From the NCBI GenBank assembly GCA_964580435.1, contig CAZOKP010000049.1, positions 1 through 19,677 of the forward strand: DNA of 19,677 nt, given 5' to 3'. The translations under genes were made by a program, and so were the position numbers. Each line of letters begins with the position of its first letter. Position 1 is the first letter of the stretch. Shown here piece by piece: positions 1-6,977 of the stretch. This DNA is from CAZKEW01 sp964580435 (lineage in GTDB: Bacteria; Acidobacteriota; Aminicenantia; Aminicenantales; UBA8522). The notes under the pieces are model-generated. The model was not told the DNA's origin. It made no database searches and saw only the letters and a program-made list of their open reading frames with translations.

Positions 1-51
1 GATTCGCTCCTCGCTCTCCTCTTCGAGGAACCGTGCCCGCTCCTCGCTCAT
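1..51 (-). CDS. Possible 5' end of a leftward gene (partial)
   Basis: An ATG on the minus strand at 51-49 opens a frame that stays open to the window edge, giving 17 residues that begin MSEERARFLEEESEERI. The stretch is very rich in Glu and Arg, as in the start of a helical or coiled-coil protein. The Shine-Dalgarno support is weak: only a GGTGAG-like run about 10 bases upstream. With so few codons visible no family can be named, and it may not be a gene. Between it and the next gene (52-199) there is an open minus-strand frame without a convincing start codon that would encode a hydrophobic stretch ending at 61; it could be the broken tail of another gene. Confidence 0.3.
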   Translation of the reverse strand, partial: MSEERARFLEEESEERI

Positions 52-199
52 ACGGGCTTCTCACCACATCATCCCTCCCCTCATCCTCCAGGCGGGGACT
101 AACGTCGTGCCACCCCCCTGGATCATCGCCCCAATCACGGAAACGAAGATGGCTCCGAGAAAGAGTGGGCTGATATTAGGGCGATCGTGCGAAGGAGGC

Positions 200-967
200 T
201 TAGTTCAGGGCGACAACGGCGTCGATGCCCATGGTGTACTTGAGCGGGCCCGATGTTGGGAGTTCATACGAAACCGCGGGAATTCTGGGGGGTTTAAAGA
301 TAATCAGGATTTTTTTTATCGAGGAGATACTGCCAAGGTCAAATTTCTCCGGGCTGCCGATCCCCCTGCCCCGGCCGATTTCCTCCCAATCGCCGCTTTC
401 GTTCATCCCAAGAACGCCATACGACATAATTCCCTGCGCAGGATCCAAAGGCATTTCTTCTGGGCTTCCCAGCATCCCTTCCTGTCCGCCTGCCCATCTG
501 GCGTAGACGGCGATATCATCTCCCGGACCATTCTTGGCGTTGACCTCAAGGTCAAGGGCACCATTAACGGATATTTCCGCATATTTCCCGTCCGGCATAT
601 AGAGCGCCGCTTCGGGGTTATTGACCAGGAACGTTTCCGGAAGCACTGCCCGGGCAAAGTCTGGCTCTCCACGTCCTTCGGCCTCCTGCTCTTGCGACCC
701 CGGGGAAAGAGGCGCCTCGGGTTCCTGCGGCGACTCAGTTGCGCCGGGCTCGGCGCTTGCTTCACTCGAGGACTCGGAAACGGTCGTGGTTACAGCCGAC
801 TTTTTGGTCATCTGCTTAAGGTCAGCGTTCGTGATCACCTTGACGTTTTTCCCCTTGAGCTGCTCCCGCCGCTCCTTTTCTTTTTTTGAGACCTCGACCA
901 GGCTTTGAGAGACCAGCACCGCAGAACATAATAAAGAAACTAGAACCAAAAACAGAGTTTTTTTCAT
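200..967 (-). CDS. Secreted protein with C-terminal beta-rich domain
   Basis: The 255-residue product starts with a classical Sec signal peptide: KK, a hydrophobic core at residues 4-20, then a likely cleavage near SQS. A basic, Lys/Glu/Arg-rich segment follows (about 25-60), then a low-complexity linker rich in Ser, Glu, Pro and Ala (about 60-105). The C-terminal 140 residues look beta-rich. The series PDGKY, GPGDDIAVYARW, a Gly-Asp-Trp-Glu-Glu-Ile turn and the final GIDAVVAL resembles the extracellular sandwich domains in which a GxD-VYE core is followed by a 'DG-W--lG' strand and a closing F/I-D-x-D/A-V strand. That comparison is from memory, so function is open; an envelope or periplasmic role is likely. 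The gene has its own promoter and an AAGGCGG-like Shine-Dalgarno just upstream of ATG, and appears monocistronic. Confidence 0.8.
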   Translation of the reverse strand: MKKTLFLVLVSLLCSAVLVSQSLVEVSKKEKERREQLKGKNVKVITNADLKQMTKKSAVTTTVSESSSEASAEPGATESPQEPEAPLSPGSQEQEAEGRGEPDFARAVLPETFLVNNPEAALYMPDGKYAEISVNGALDLEVNAKNGPGDDIAVYARWAGGQEGMLGSPEEMPLDPAQGIMSYGVLGMNESGDWEEIGRGRGIGSPEKFDLGSISSIKKILIIFKPPRIPAVSYELPTSGPLKYTMGIDAVVALN

Positions 968-984
968 TTTCCGCCTTTAATAAT

Positions 985-1012
985 ATTATACCCCCGTATT
1001 GAAGAAAATCAA
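985..1012 (-). promoter_or_regulatory. Sigma70-type promoter for the secreted-protein gene
   Basis: Read on the minus strand, TTGATT (1012-1007) is followed after 16 bases by TATAAT (990-985). The start codon at 967 lies about 18 bases beyond the -10 box, so the leader would be only about 10 bases, just enough for the AAGGCGG element before ATG. Confidence 0.6.
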
Positions 1013-1078
1013 ATTTTTCCTTATGTTAGAATAGGGCGAGGTGTGTGGGTGAAGAAGGCCGTCCGGAAGCGGAGCGGG

Positions 1079-1147
1079 CGTCGCGAGGCATCGAAGATGC
1101 CGTGGCGATCTCAATTTGGGATTGCTTCGCTGTCGCTCGCAATGACA
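1079..1147. repeat. Dispersed palindromic repeat (intergenic, REP/MITE-like)
   Basis: The stretch contains the perfect hairpin GGCATC-GAA-GATGCC (about 1088-1102) followed by ATTGC...GCAAT arms (1121-1143). Read on the minus strand it has the familiar form 'GTCATTGCGAGCGACAGCG' followed by AAGCAATCCC and GAGATCGCCACG. Sequences of this type occur as short interspersed repeats between genes in many unrelated bacteria (established knowledge, recalled not searched). It sits alone between two diverging transcription units and codes for nothing convincing. Confidence 0.6.
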
Positions 1148-1208
1148 ATTTGCCTCGCCGGGAGAAAATTCGCGTGCCTTCGAACCCACACTCCGAGCCC
1201 CTTTTTCG

Positions 1209-1237
1209 TTGACAAGAAGGCCGGTTTAGGCTACAAT
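1209..1237 (+). promoter_or_regulatory. Strong sigma70-type promoter of the receiver-protein gene
   Basis: TTGACA (1209-1214), a 17-base spacer and TACAAT (1232-1237) give a nearly perfect promoter. The ATG of the downstream gene is at 1251, only 13 bases past the -10 box, so the expected transcript start near 1244 leaves about six leader bases and no room for a Shine-Dalgarno sequence. Confidence 0.7.
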
Positions 1238-1250
1238 CTGCCCGCTTCTC

Positions 1251-1697
1251 ATGGCCGAAAAAAAAATCCTGATCGTCGATTATGACAACGCCAGTCTGGA
1301 GTCCTTGACCGCTCTTTTTGAGCCCCAGAAATTCCAGGTCATAAAAGCCGGCGACGGCCAGGCCGCCTATGAAAAGTTCAGGGAAGAAAAGCCCGACATT
1401 GTCATCCTCGAGGCCATTCTGCCCAAAATACACGGGTTTGACCTGACCAAGAGGATTACTGACGAAACACACGGCCGGGTTCCCGTGATCATCGTCACCG
1501 GCCTCTACCGCGGCCCTCAGTACAGGATGGAAGCGCTGTCCACGTTTGGCGCGTCGGATTATTTTGAGAAACCGGTGGATAAGGAACGATTGTTGCGTTC
1601 GGTGATGAGCCTTCTAGAAGAAGAGGAGGAGATCGAGGAAGACCTCCCCGACTCCGCAGAGGTCCTCCGGAACCTCTCCCAAAGAATAAAGAGTTAA
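1251..1697 (+). CDS. Atypical receiver-domain protein (Glu at phospho-site)
   Basis: The 148-residue product is a single CheY-like receiver domain (about 3-122) plus an acidic tail (EEEEEIEED) and a short C-terminal helix. The acidic pocket D10/D12 is present (ILIVDYD), as are the conserved Thr (VIIVTG) and the Lys of FEKPVD. The position that normally holds the phosphorylated Asp reads IVILEAILPKIHG, so residue 54 is Glu. In other response regulators Asp-to-Glu can mimic phosphorylation or mark a pseudo-receiver, so this protein may signal through binding partners or be locked in one state (inference). There is no DNA-binding or enzymatic output domain and no neighbouring kinase. The gene has a strong promoter but no visible Shine-Dalgarno; accD follows after about 50 bases. 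Confidence 0.85.
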   Translation: MAEKKILIVDYDNASLESLTALFEPQKFQVIKAGDGQAAYEKFREEKPDIVILEAILPKIHGFDLTKRITDETHGRVPVIIVTGLYRGPQYRMEALSTFGASDYFEKPVDKERLLRSVMSLLEEEEEIEEDLPDSAEVLRNLSQRIKS

Positions 1698-1749
1698 ATC
1701 GTAATATCCTAAAAAGATATAGTCTTTGGAGAGGCGAACAACCCGGGCG

Positions 1750-2541
1750 ATGACGAACCTCTGGACACGGTGCAATAATTGTCAGAAGATCCTGTACAAG
1801 CAGGATATCCTGGACAATAAGAACGTCTGCCCTGCCTGCAATTTTCATTTCCGACTGACCGCGAAGGAGCGGCTGGAGATCCTTTTCGATGAGGGCAAGT
1901 TCAAGATCCTGGATGAAAATATTTTCCCCCTTGACGTGCTCCATTTTGAGGATACTCAAAAGTATACGGTCCGGCTTGCGGAGAACAAGAAAAAGACGGG
2001 GCTCAATGAAGCGGTTATCAATGCCCGAGGTAAGATTGGGGGGGTCGAGACGATCGTCTCGGCCATGGACTTCTTTTTTATGGGCGGGAGCATGGGCTCT
2101 GTCGTCGGAGAGAAGATTACCCGGGCTATCGAGAGAGCCTGCGCCGAGAAACTCCCCCTGATCATTATCTCCTGTTCAGGCGGAGCCCGGATGCAGGAAG
2201 GAGCGCTCTCCCTCATGCAGCTCATGAAGACAAGTGCCGCTCTGGCGCGCTTGGGTCAGGCCAAGCTGCCTTTTATTTCGCTCTTGACGGACCCCACCAC
2301 CGGAGGGACCACTGCGAGCTATGCCATGCTGGGGGACCTGAATATCGCCGAGCCCAATGCGCTGATCGGGTTTGCCGGGCCGAGAGTCATCGAACAGACC
2401 ATCAAGGAAAAATTGCCCAAGGGATTTCAGAAGTCGGAGTTCCTTCTTAAACACGGGCTCTTGGATGATGTGGTCGAAAGACGGAGCGTGCGCAATTATG
2501 TCATCAAAACGCTCAGGCTGTTCCTGAACAGGTATCAATGA
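1750..2541 (+). CDS. accD: Acetyl-CoA carboxylase carboxyltransferase beta subunit
   Basis: AccD pairs with AccA to transfer the carboxyl group from carboxybiotin to acetyl-CoA, making malonyl-CoA for fatty acid synthesis in the cytoplasm. From the ATG at 1750 the protein has 263 residues. It opens with the typical four-Cys zinc ribbon (C8, C11, C27, C30 in CNNC and CPAC) and continues with the crotonase-fold core: VSAMDFFFMGGSMGSVVGEK, the ISCSGGARMQEG motif and the TDPTTGGTTASYAMLGD block, ending in GFAGPRVIEQT. A TTG at 1726 in the same frame would add eight residues, but these are not family-like. A GGAGAGG run at 1728-1734 is rather far from the ATG (15 bases), so the start is slightly uncertain. 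The stop overlaps folC (ATGA), implying translational coupling. accA is not in the window. Confidence 0.97.
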   Translation: MTNLWTRCNNCQKILYKQDILDNKNVCPACNFHFRLTAKERLEILFDEGKFKILDENIFPLDVLHFEDTQKYTVRLAENKKKTGLNEAVINARGKIGGVETIVSAMDFFFMGGSMGSVVGEKITRAIERACAEKLPLIIISCSGGARMQEGALSLMQLMKTSAALARLGQAKLPFISLLTDPTTGGTTASYAMLGDLNIAEPNALIGFAGPRVIEQTIKEKLPKGFQKSEFLLKHGLLDDVVERRSVRNYVIKTLRLFLNRYQ

Positions 2542-3869
2542 ACTATGGGCAGTGTCAGGAATATCTCCAGGGAATTCAAACGACCGGGGTCAAGTTCGGC
2601 CTGGATAATGTCAGGACCGTCCTTTCGGGCTTAGGCCTGCCCCACGAGAAATATCCCTCTGTTTTGGTCGCCGGGACAAACGGGAAGGGGTCGGTCTGCG
2701 CCATGCTGGCCAAGATCCTGTCTCTTCATGGCTTTCGGGTGGGACTCTATACCTCCCCGCACCTGGTCAGGATCGAAGAACGATTCAGGATTGGAGAAGA
2801 GCCCATCTCCCCGCGGAGATTCTGCCGGCTGCTCTCACTGCTTAAAGAAAAAGTCGAAAAGCTCGTCGAGGCGGGAGAGCTATCCTCAACTCCAACCCAT
2901 TTCGAGATCCTGACCTGCCTGGCTTTTCTGTATTTCGAAACACAGCCTGTCGATATGGCCGTGCTCGAGGTGGGGATGGGCGGGCGGCTGGATGCCACGA
3001 ATGTCGTTGCTCCCCTGGTATCGGTGATCACGACGGTTTCCAAAGACCACCAGGAATTCCTCGGCAGAACCCTGGGCCGGATCGCTTTTGAAAAGGCGGG
3101 AATTATCAAATCCGGCGTCCCGGTTGTCTGCGGCCCCTCGAAGGGACGGGCCTCTGAGGTCATCAAAAAGAGGGCTGGGGAATTAGGAGCGCCCTTCTTG
3201 GGAGTCTTCGATGAGCCGGGCGCGTTTCGTCTGCAGAAAGCCCGGACAGGATATCGTTTTTCTTACCGCCGCAATGGGAAGATATTTCGCTATACGCCTG
3301 CGCTTCCGGGAGAACACCAGGGAAGAAACGCCGCTGTGGCCATCGTGGCGGCCCTGGAACTAAGCAAGCGGTGGAAGAAACTGGAAAAGGAAAAGATTCT
3401 CCAGGGGGTCAGCGAAGCCCGCTGGCCTGGCCGCCTTGAAATTGTCTCCCGTCGGCCGGTGGTCATACTGGATGGAGCTCACAACGAAGAAGGAGCCAAA
3501 GCCGTCCGAGCCTACGCCCGAAATTTCCTCCCCCGGCCCCGCACCCTCGTTTTCGGCATCATGAAGGACAAGGAAATCCGTAAGGTGGCGGGCCTCCTTT
3601 TTCCTCTGGCGAAGACGATCTTTCTCACCAGCTTTCCCTATAAAAGGGCGGCCGCTCCTCGACGCATCAAAGCGCGGGTCGCGGCGATGGGACGGAGGGT
3701 TTTCCTGGAGCCGGACCCCAAAAAGGCTATTCTAAAAGCCCTTGAGCTCACTCCGGACCGGGGCTCGCTTCTGGTCACAGGCTCTCTCTTCCTGGTAGGA
3801 GAGGTCAAAAAGCATTTTCCCAAGTGGGCCTTTCTGAGGAACGGTTCCCTCGAGGACCCGCCCCAGTGA
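2538..3869 (+). CDS. folC: Folylpolyglutamate synthase / dihydrofolate synthase
   Basis: FolC adds glutamate to dihydropteroate and/or to tetrahydrofolates using ATP, and belongs to the Mur ligase superfamily. The 443-residue protein is full length. It shows the P-loop GTNGKGS (46-52), the SPHL-RIEERF loop of the pteroate site, the EVGMGGRLDATN motif, the SKDHQEFLG---IA-EKAGIIK block and, in the C-terminal domain, the DGAHN motif that binds glutamate and nucleotide. The start overlaps the end of accD by four bases; an accD-folC pair is a common bacterial arrangement. A 64-base gap with a weak promoter-like sequence separates it from the ATP synthase genes. Whether it performs one or both reactions cannot be told from sequence by eye. 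Confidence 0.95.
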   Translation: MNYGQCQEYLQGIQTTGVKFGLDNVRTVLSGLGLPHEKYPSVLVAGTNGKGSVCAMLAKILSLHGFRVGLYTSPHLVRIEERFRIGEEPISPRRFCRLLSLLKEKVEKLVEAGELSSTPTHFEILTCLAFLYFETQPVDMAVLEVGMGGRLDATNVVAPLVSVITTVSKDHQEFLGRTLGRIAFEKAGIIKSGVPVVCGPSKGRASEVIKKRAGELGAPFLGVFDEPGAFRLQKARTGYRFSYRRNGKIFRYTPALPGEHQGRNAAVAIVAALELSKRWKKLEKEKILQGVSEARWPGRLEIVSRRPVVILDGAHNEEGAKAVRAYARNFLPRPRTLVFGIMKDKEIRKVAGLLFPLAKTIFLTSFPYKRAAAPRRIKARVAAMGRRVFLEPDPKKAILKALELTPDRGSLLVTGSLFLVGEVKKHFPKWAFLRNGSLEDPPQ

Positions 3870-3871
3870 GC

Positions 3872-3900
3872 TTGCTTTTTTGGGGTAAAAATGGTAAATT
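3872..3900 (+). promoter_or_regulatory. Weak candidate promoter before the ATP synthase genes
   Basis: TTGCTT (3872-3877), a 17-base spacer and TAAATT (3895-3900) lie in the only gap between accD-folC and the atp genes. The match is modest and the region is AT-rich, so it may be chance. It would give the atp genes an independent start and a leader of about 27 bases. Confidence 0.3.
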
Positions 3901-3933
3901 TTTGCCCTAATTTTCCGTCTGGGCTTTTAAAAT

Positions 3934-4350
3934 ATGCTGTCCATCAGCGGCAATGTCATTATTGTCTTTCTCATCGTCTGGATCCTTGTTTTCGTCCTTA
4001 CCAGAGTGTTTTTTAACCCGGTCCGGCGCGTCAGGGACGAACGAAGAAAAGAAATCCAAGGGAACAAGAAGGCCTACGAAGACGCCGTTACGTCCCAACA
4101 AAAAGGCATTCAGGAGATCGAACTGGCCATTAAACAAGCAAAAGCGGCGGCCGAGTCCGCAAGGGAGACGCTCCTGGCGGAAGGGCTTAAAGAGAAAAAC
4201 CGGATGCTTGCCGAGATGAGCGCAGAGTATAAGGGCCAGGTGGAGAAGGCGCGAGCCGACTTGGACCGGACGATCAAAGACCTCAAAGGGAAGCTTGAAT
4301 CAGAGACCTCGGCTCTGGCGGAAGCCATAGAGAAGAAGTTTTTAAACTGA
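3934..4350 (+). CDS. atpF: ATP synthase F0 subunit b (first copy)
   Basis: Subunit b forms the peripheral stalk that holds the F1 head against the membrane stator. The 138-residue protein has one N-terminal transmembrane segment (about 6-26, IIVFLIVWILVFVLTRVFF) followed by FNPVRRVRDERRKEI, the usual membrane-exit sequence of b subunits. A long charged helix runs to the end, rich in Lys, Glu, Ala and Arg with the spacing of a coiled coil. It is shorter than typical b subunits of about 155-165 residues. No clear Shine-Dalgarno is visible before ATG. Its stop overlaps the start of the second b-type gene (TGATG). Two adjacent b-type genes suggest a heterodimeric b/b' stalk, as in photosynthetic bacteria and several other phyla; which copy corresponds to b' is not decided here. 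Confidence 0.88.
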   Translation: MLSISGNVIIVFLIVWILVFVLTRVFFNPVRRVRDERRKEIQGNKKAYEDAVTSQQKGIQEIELAIKQAKAAAESARETLLAEGLKEKNRMLAEMSAEYKGQVEKARADLDRTIKDLKGKLESETSALAEAIEKKFLN

Positions 4351-4934
4351 TGCCGCGAAGAATTCAGACCATTTTCCTCTTGCTTGTTCTCCCCCTCTTT
4401 TTGTGCTTTTCTTTATCCGAGGAAAAGGTCCAGAGCTCGGCTTGGATCGATTTCCTGGCGAAAAGCGTAAATTTTGTTATCCTTTTCGGAGGGTTGGCCT
4501 TTCTTCTGGCCAAGCCCCTGCGGAAGTTCTTGGAGGAACTTGCGCTCTCCATTAAGAAAACAATCCAGGAAACAGAGAGAGCGAGAAGAGAAGCCGAGGA
4601 AAAGTTTGAAGCTATAAAGAAGCAGATTCAGGGGCTGGGAGCAGAAATTCAAGCGATCAGAAAGGACGGAGAAGAAGCAGGCCGGAAAGAGAAAGAGCGG
4701 ATTCAGTCTTTGGCCCGCCGGGAAGCGGAGAGAATCAAGGATTTTTCCCGGCAGGAAATCGAGGCTCATGCCCAGAAGGTCAGGCGGGAACTTAGAGAAT
4801 ATGCGGCCGAACTGGCCGTCTCTCTGGCACAGGCGAAAATCGAGAGGCGCCTGACGCCGGACATCCACGCTCGTCTTATCGACGAGTCCATCGAAGGATT
4901 AGGGAAGCTTTATGAGAAATCAGATTCTGGTTAA
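4350..4934 (+). CDS. atpF: ATP synthase F0 subunit b (second, longer copy)
   Basis: A second peripheral-stalk subunit of 194 residues. It differs from its neighbour by an N-terminal hydrophobic stretch that looks like a signal peptide (about 5-23, ending FSLSEE) before the b-type transmembrane helix (about 34-56, FVILFGGLAFLLAKPLRKFL). The rest is a long charged coiled coil (RARREAEEKFEAIKKQI and onward) and a C-terminal segment, VSLAQAKIERRL, like the delta-binding end of b subunits. It overlaps the first b gene by one base and atpH by 23 bases. Longer b subunits with a cleavable leader are known in several phyla with b/b' stalks. The assignment to this role rests on position and layout rather than on a strong sequence signature. 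Confidence 0.85.
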   Translation: MPRRIQTIFLLLVLPLFLCFSLSEEKVQSSAWIDFLAKSVNFVILFGGLAFLLAKPLRKFLEELALSIKKTIQETERARREAEEKFEAIKKQIQGLGAEIQAIRKDGEEAGRKEKERIQSLARREAERIKDFSRQEIEAHAQKVRRELREYAAELAVSLAQAKIERRLTPDIHARLIDESIEGLGKLYEKSDSG

Positions 4935-5454
4935 AAGATATACCCAGGGGTTGGCGAGCGCCCTCGGGGATGAGAAAGAATACCACGCCGTCAGCCGGGA
5001 ACTGGCCGAGTTCTCGACGCTCCTCTCCACGCGCCAGGACCTGGCAGACGTTCTGGCGAGCCCCTTTGTTGCGGCCAAGAAAAAGGGGCAAATTATCATG
5101 GAAATCCTGGCCGCCTCTTCTTTCTCTGAAAAGACGAAGCGGTTCATTGGCCTCCTGCTTGAACACAGTCGCCTCCCTCTTCTCGGCGATATTCTCCAGG
5201 CTATTCCCGTATTCTGGAACGAACACAAAGGAGTGTCCACGTTTGAGGCATGCTCTGTGGTCGCTCTGACCGGAGCCCAGAAATCAAGGCTCAAGGCGCA
5301 GCTTGAGCGCATGGAGAAGAGACCGGTTGACTTGACCTTTAAAATCGAGCCCGGACTCGTCGCCGGGATTTCTCTCAAGAAGGGGAATATCGTCTATGAT
5401 GCTTCCATAAAGGGGCACCTATCGAAACTCAAAGAAAAAATTAGCGAAGGGTAA
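4912..5454 (+). CDS. atpH: ATP synthase F1 subunit delta
   Basis: Delta (OSCP-like) caps the F1 head and connects it to the b stalk. The 180-residue protein is of normal length. It has the expected N-terminal helical bundle beginning with KRYTQGLASAL, and a C-terminal region with the family pattern DLTFKIEPGLVAGISLKKGNIVYDASIKGHL, matching the usual 'D-s-l-GG--v-ig--v-D-Si-g-L'. It begins inside the end of the second b gene (23-base overlap), so translation is probably coupled. atpA follows seven bases later. Confidence 0.93.
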   Translation: MRNQILVKRYTQGLASALGDEKEYHAVSRELAEFSTLLSTRQDLADVLASPFVAAKKKGQIIMEILAASSFSEKTKRFIGLLLEHSRLPLLGDILQAIPVFWNEHKGVSTFEACSVVALTGAQKSRLKAQLERMEKRPVDLTFKIEPGLVAGISLKKGNIVYDASIKGHLSKLKEKISEG

Positions 5455-5461
5455 AAGAACA

Positions 5462-6976
5462 ATGGAAATCAAAGCCGATGAGATCACCAAGATAATTCAA
5501 CAGCAGATAGAGGGATACCGGGCGGAAATTGATATCAGAGAGGTCGGAACAGTCACCTCCGTGGGAGACGGGGTGGCCCGGATTTACGGTCTCGACCGGG
5601 TCATGTACAACGAACTGCTCGAGTTTCCGGGCAATGTCTTCGGTCTGGCGCTCAACCTGGAGGAGGAAAGCGTCGGCTCCGTCCTTTTGGCGGAAAGTCA
5701 TCTTGTGAAGGAGGGCGACCTCGTCAAGAGAACCCACAGGATCATGCAGGTTCCCGCCGGCCCTTCTCTCATCGGACGTGTCGTTAATCCGCTGGGCCAG
5801 CCCTTGGACGGGAAGGGCGCCATCAAGACAGATGATTTCATGATGGTCGAACGCCTGGCGCCCGGAGTCGTCGACCGCCTGCCTGTCAGGGAACCTCTGC
5901 AGACAGGAATCAAGGCCATCGACGCCCTGTTCCCCATCGGCCGCGGCCAGAGGGAGCTGATCATCGGCGACCGCCAAACAGGGAAAACCGCCATTGCTCT
6001 CGACACCATCATCAACCAGAAGGACGCTAACGTCGTCTGCATCTATGTGGCCATCGGGCAGAAGAATTCTACGGTCGCCTATAGCATCAAGACTCTGGAA
6101 GACTACGGGGCCATGGATTACACCATTGTCGTGGCCGCATCGGCCAGCGACCCGTCCCCGGTTCAGTATCTGGCGCCGTACAGCGGCTGCGCCATGGGCG
6201 AATATTTTCGTGACAAGGGCAAGCATGCCCTTCTTATCTATGACGATCTTTCCAAACATGCAGCGGCCTACCGCGAGATCTCCCTCCTTCTTCGCCGGCC
6301 TCCCGGACGCGAGGCCTACCCGGGGGATGTTTTTTATCTTCACTCGAGGCTGCTCGAGCGGGCGGCCAAGCTCAATGACGAGCACGGCGGCGGGAGCCTG
6401 ACGGCCCTGCCCATCATTGAGACCCAGGCCGGTGATGTTTCAGGCTATATTCCCACCAATGTCATTTCCATCACGGACGGGCAGATCTACCTGGAGCAGG
6501 AGCTGTTCAATGCCGGGATCAGGCCGGCCATCAATGTCGGGATCTCGGTCTCCCGCGTTGGGGGGAACGCGCAGATCAAAGCCATGAAGCAAGTCGCCGG
6601 CAAACTGCGCCTTGACCTGGCCCAGTACAGGGACCTCGTGACCTTTGCCCAATTCGGGACCGAGCTGGACCGGGCGAGTCAAGCCCAGCTCGACAGGGGA
6701 GAACGGCTGACAGAGGTCCTCAAGCAGAGCCAGTATGCTCCGATGCCCGTCGAGAGACAGATCCTCGTCATCTATGCCGGAAACAGAGGCTTTCTGGACG
6801 AGTTTCCCGTAAACAGGATCAGAGAGTATGAAACGAAGCTCTTTCAATATCTGGGAAAAGAGCATCCTGACATTCTCAAGAAGGTCGCAGAGAAGAAAGC
6901 TTTAGACGCAGCGCTCGACGAAGCTATTGCCTCCGCTCTGCAGGAATTCAGTCAGGTGTTTAAAAAAGAAGAATAA
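5462..6976 (+). CDS. atpA: ATP synthase F1 subunit alpha
   Basis: Alpha is the non-catalytic nucleotide-binding subunit of the F1 hexamer. The 504-residue length is normal. The start, with DEITKIIQQQI and GTVTSVGDGVARIYGL, is typical of the beta-barrel domain. The Walker A sequence GDRQTGKT lies at about residues 169-176, and the Walker B region reads HALLIYDDLSKHA. The ISVSRVGGNAQ motif carries the arginine that reaches into the catalytic site of beta. The C-terminal helical domain is complete (AQFGTELD--SQAQLDRGERL). It follows delta by seven bases, and gamma starts two bases after its stop. Confidence 0.98.
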   Translation: MEIKADEITKIIQQQIEGYRAEIDIREVGTVTSVGDGVARIYGLDRVMYNELLEFPGNVFGLALNLEEESVGSVLLAESHLVKEGDLVKRTHRIMQVPAGPSLIGRVVNPLGQPLDGKGAIKTDDFMMVERLAPGVVDRLPVREPLQTGIKAIDALFPIGRGQRELIIGDRQTGKTAIALDTIINQKDANVVCIYVAIGQKNSTVAYSIKTLEDYGAMDYTIVVAASASDPSPVQYLAPYSGCAMGEYFRDKGKHALLIYDDLSKHAAAYREISLLLRRPPGREAYPGDVFYLHSRLLERAAKLNDEHGGGSLTALPIIETQAGDVSGYIPTNVISITDGQIYLEQELFNAGIRPAINVGISVSRVGGNAQIKAMKQVAGKLRLDLAQYRDLVTFAQFGTELDRASQAQLDRGERLTEVLKQSQYAPMPVERQILVIYAGNRGFLDEFPVNRIREYETKLFQYLGKEHPDILKKVAEKKALDAALDEAIASALQEFSQVFKKEE

Positions 6977-6977
6977 A

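Noticed and set aside
61..199. Open minus-strand frame encoding a hydrophobic stretch (LFLGAIFVSVIGAMIQGGG) that ends at a TGA at 63-61
   Set aside because: There is no ATG with a ribosome site; the first usable start would be an internal GTG at 138 leaving only 25 residues. It may be the remnant of a membrane protein, but it cannot be supported as a gene.
1718..1723. Second promoter before accD (TTAAAT, 18-base spacer, TATAGT)
   Set aside because: The -35 is poor and accD can be read from the strong promoter upstream of the receiver gene.
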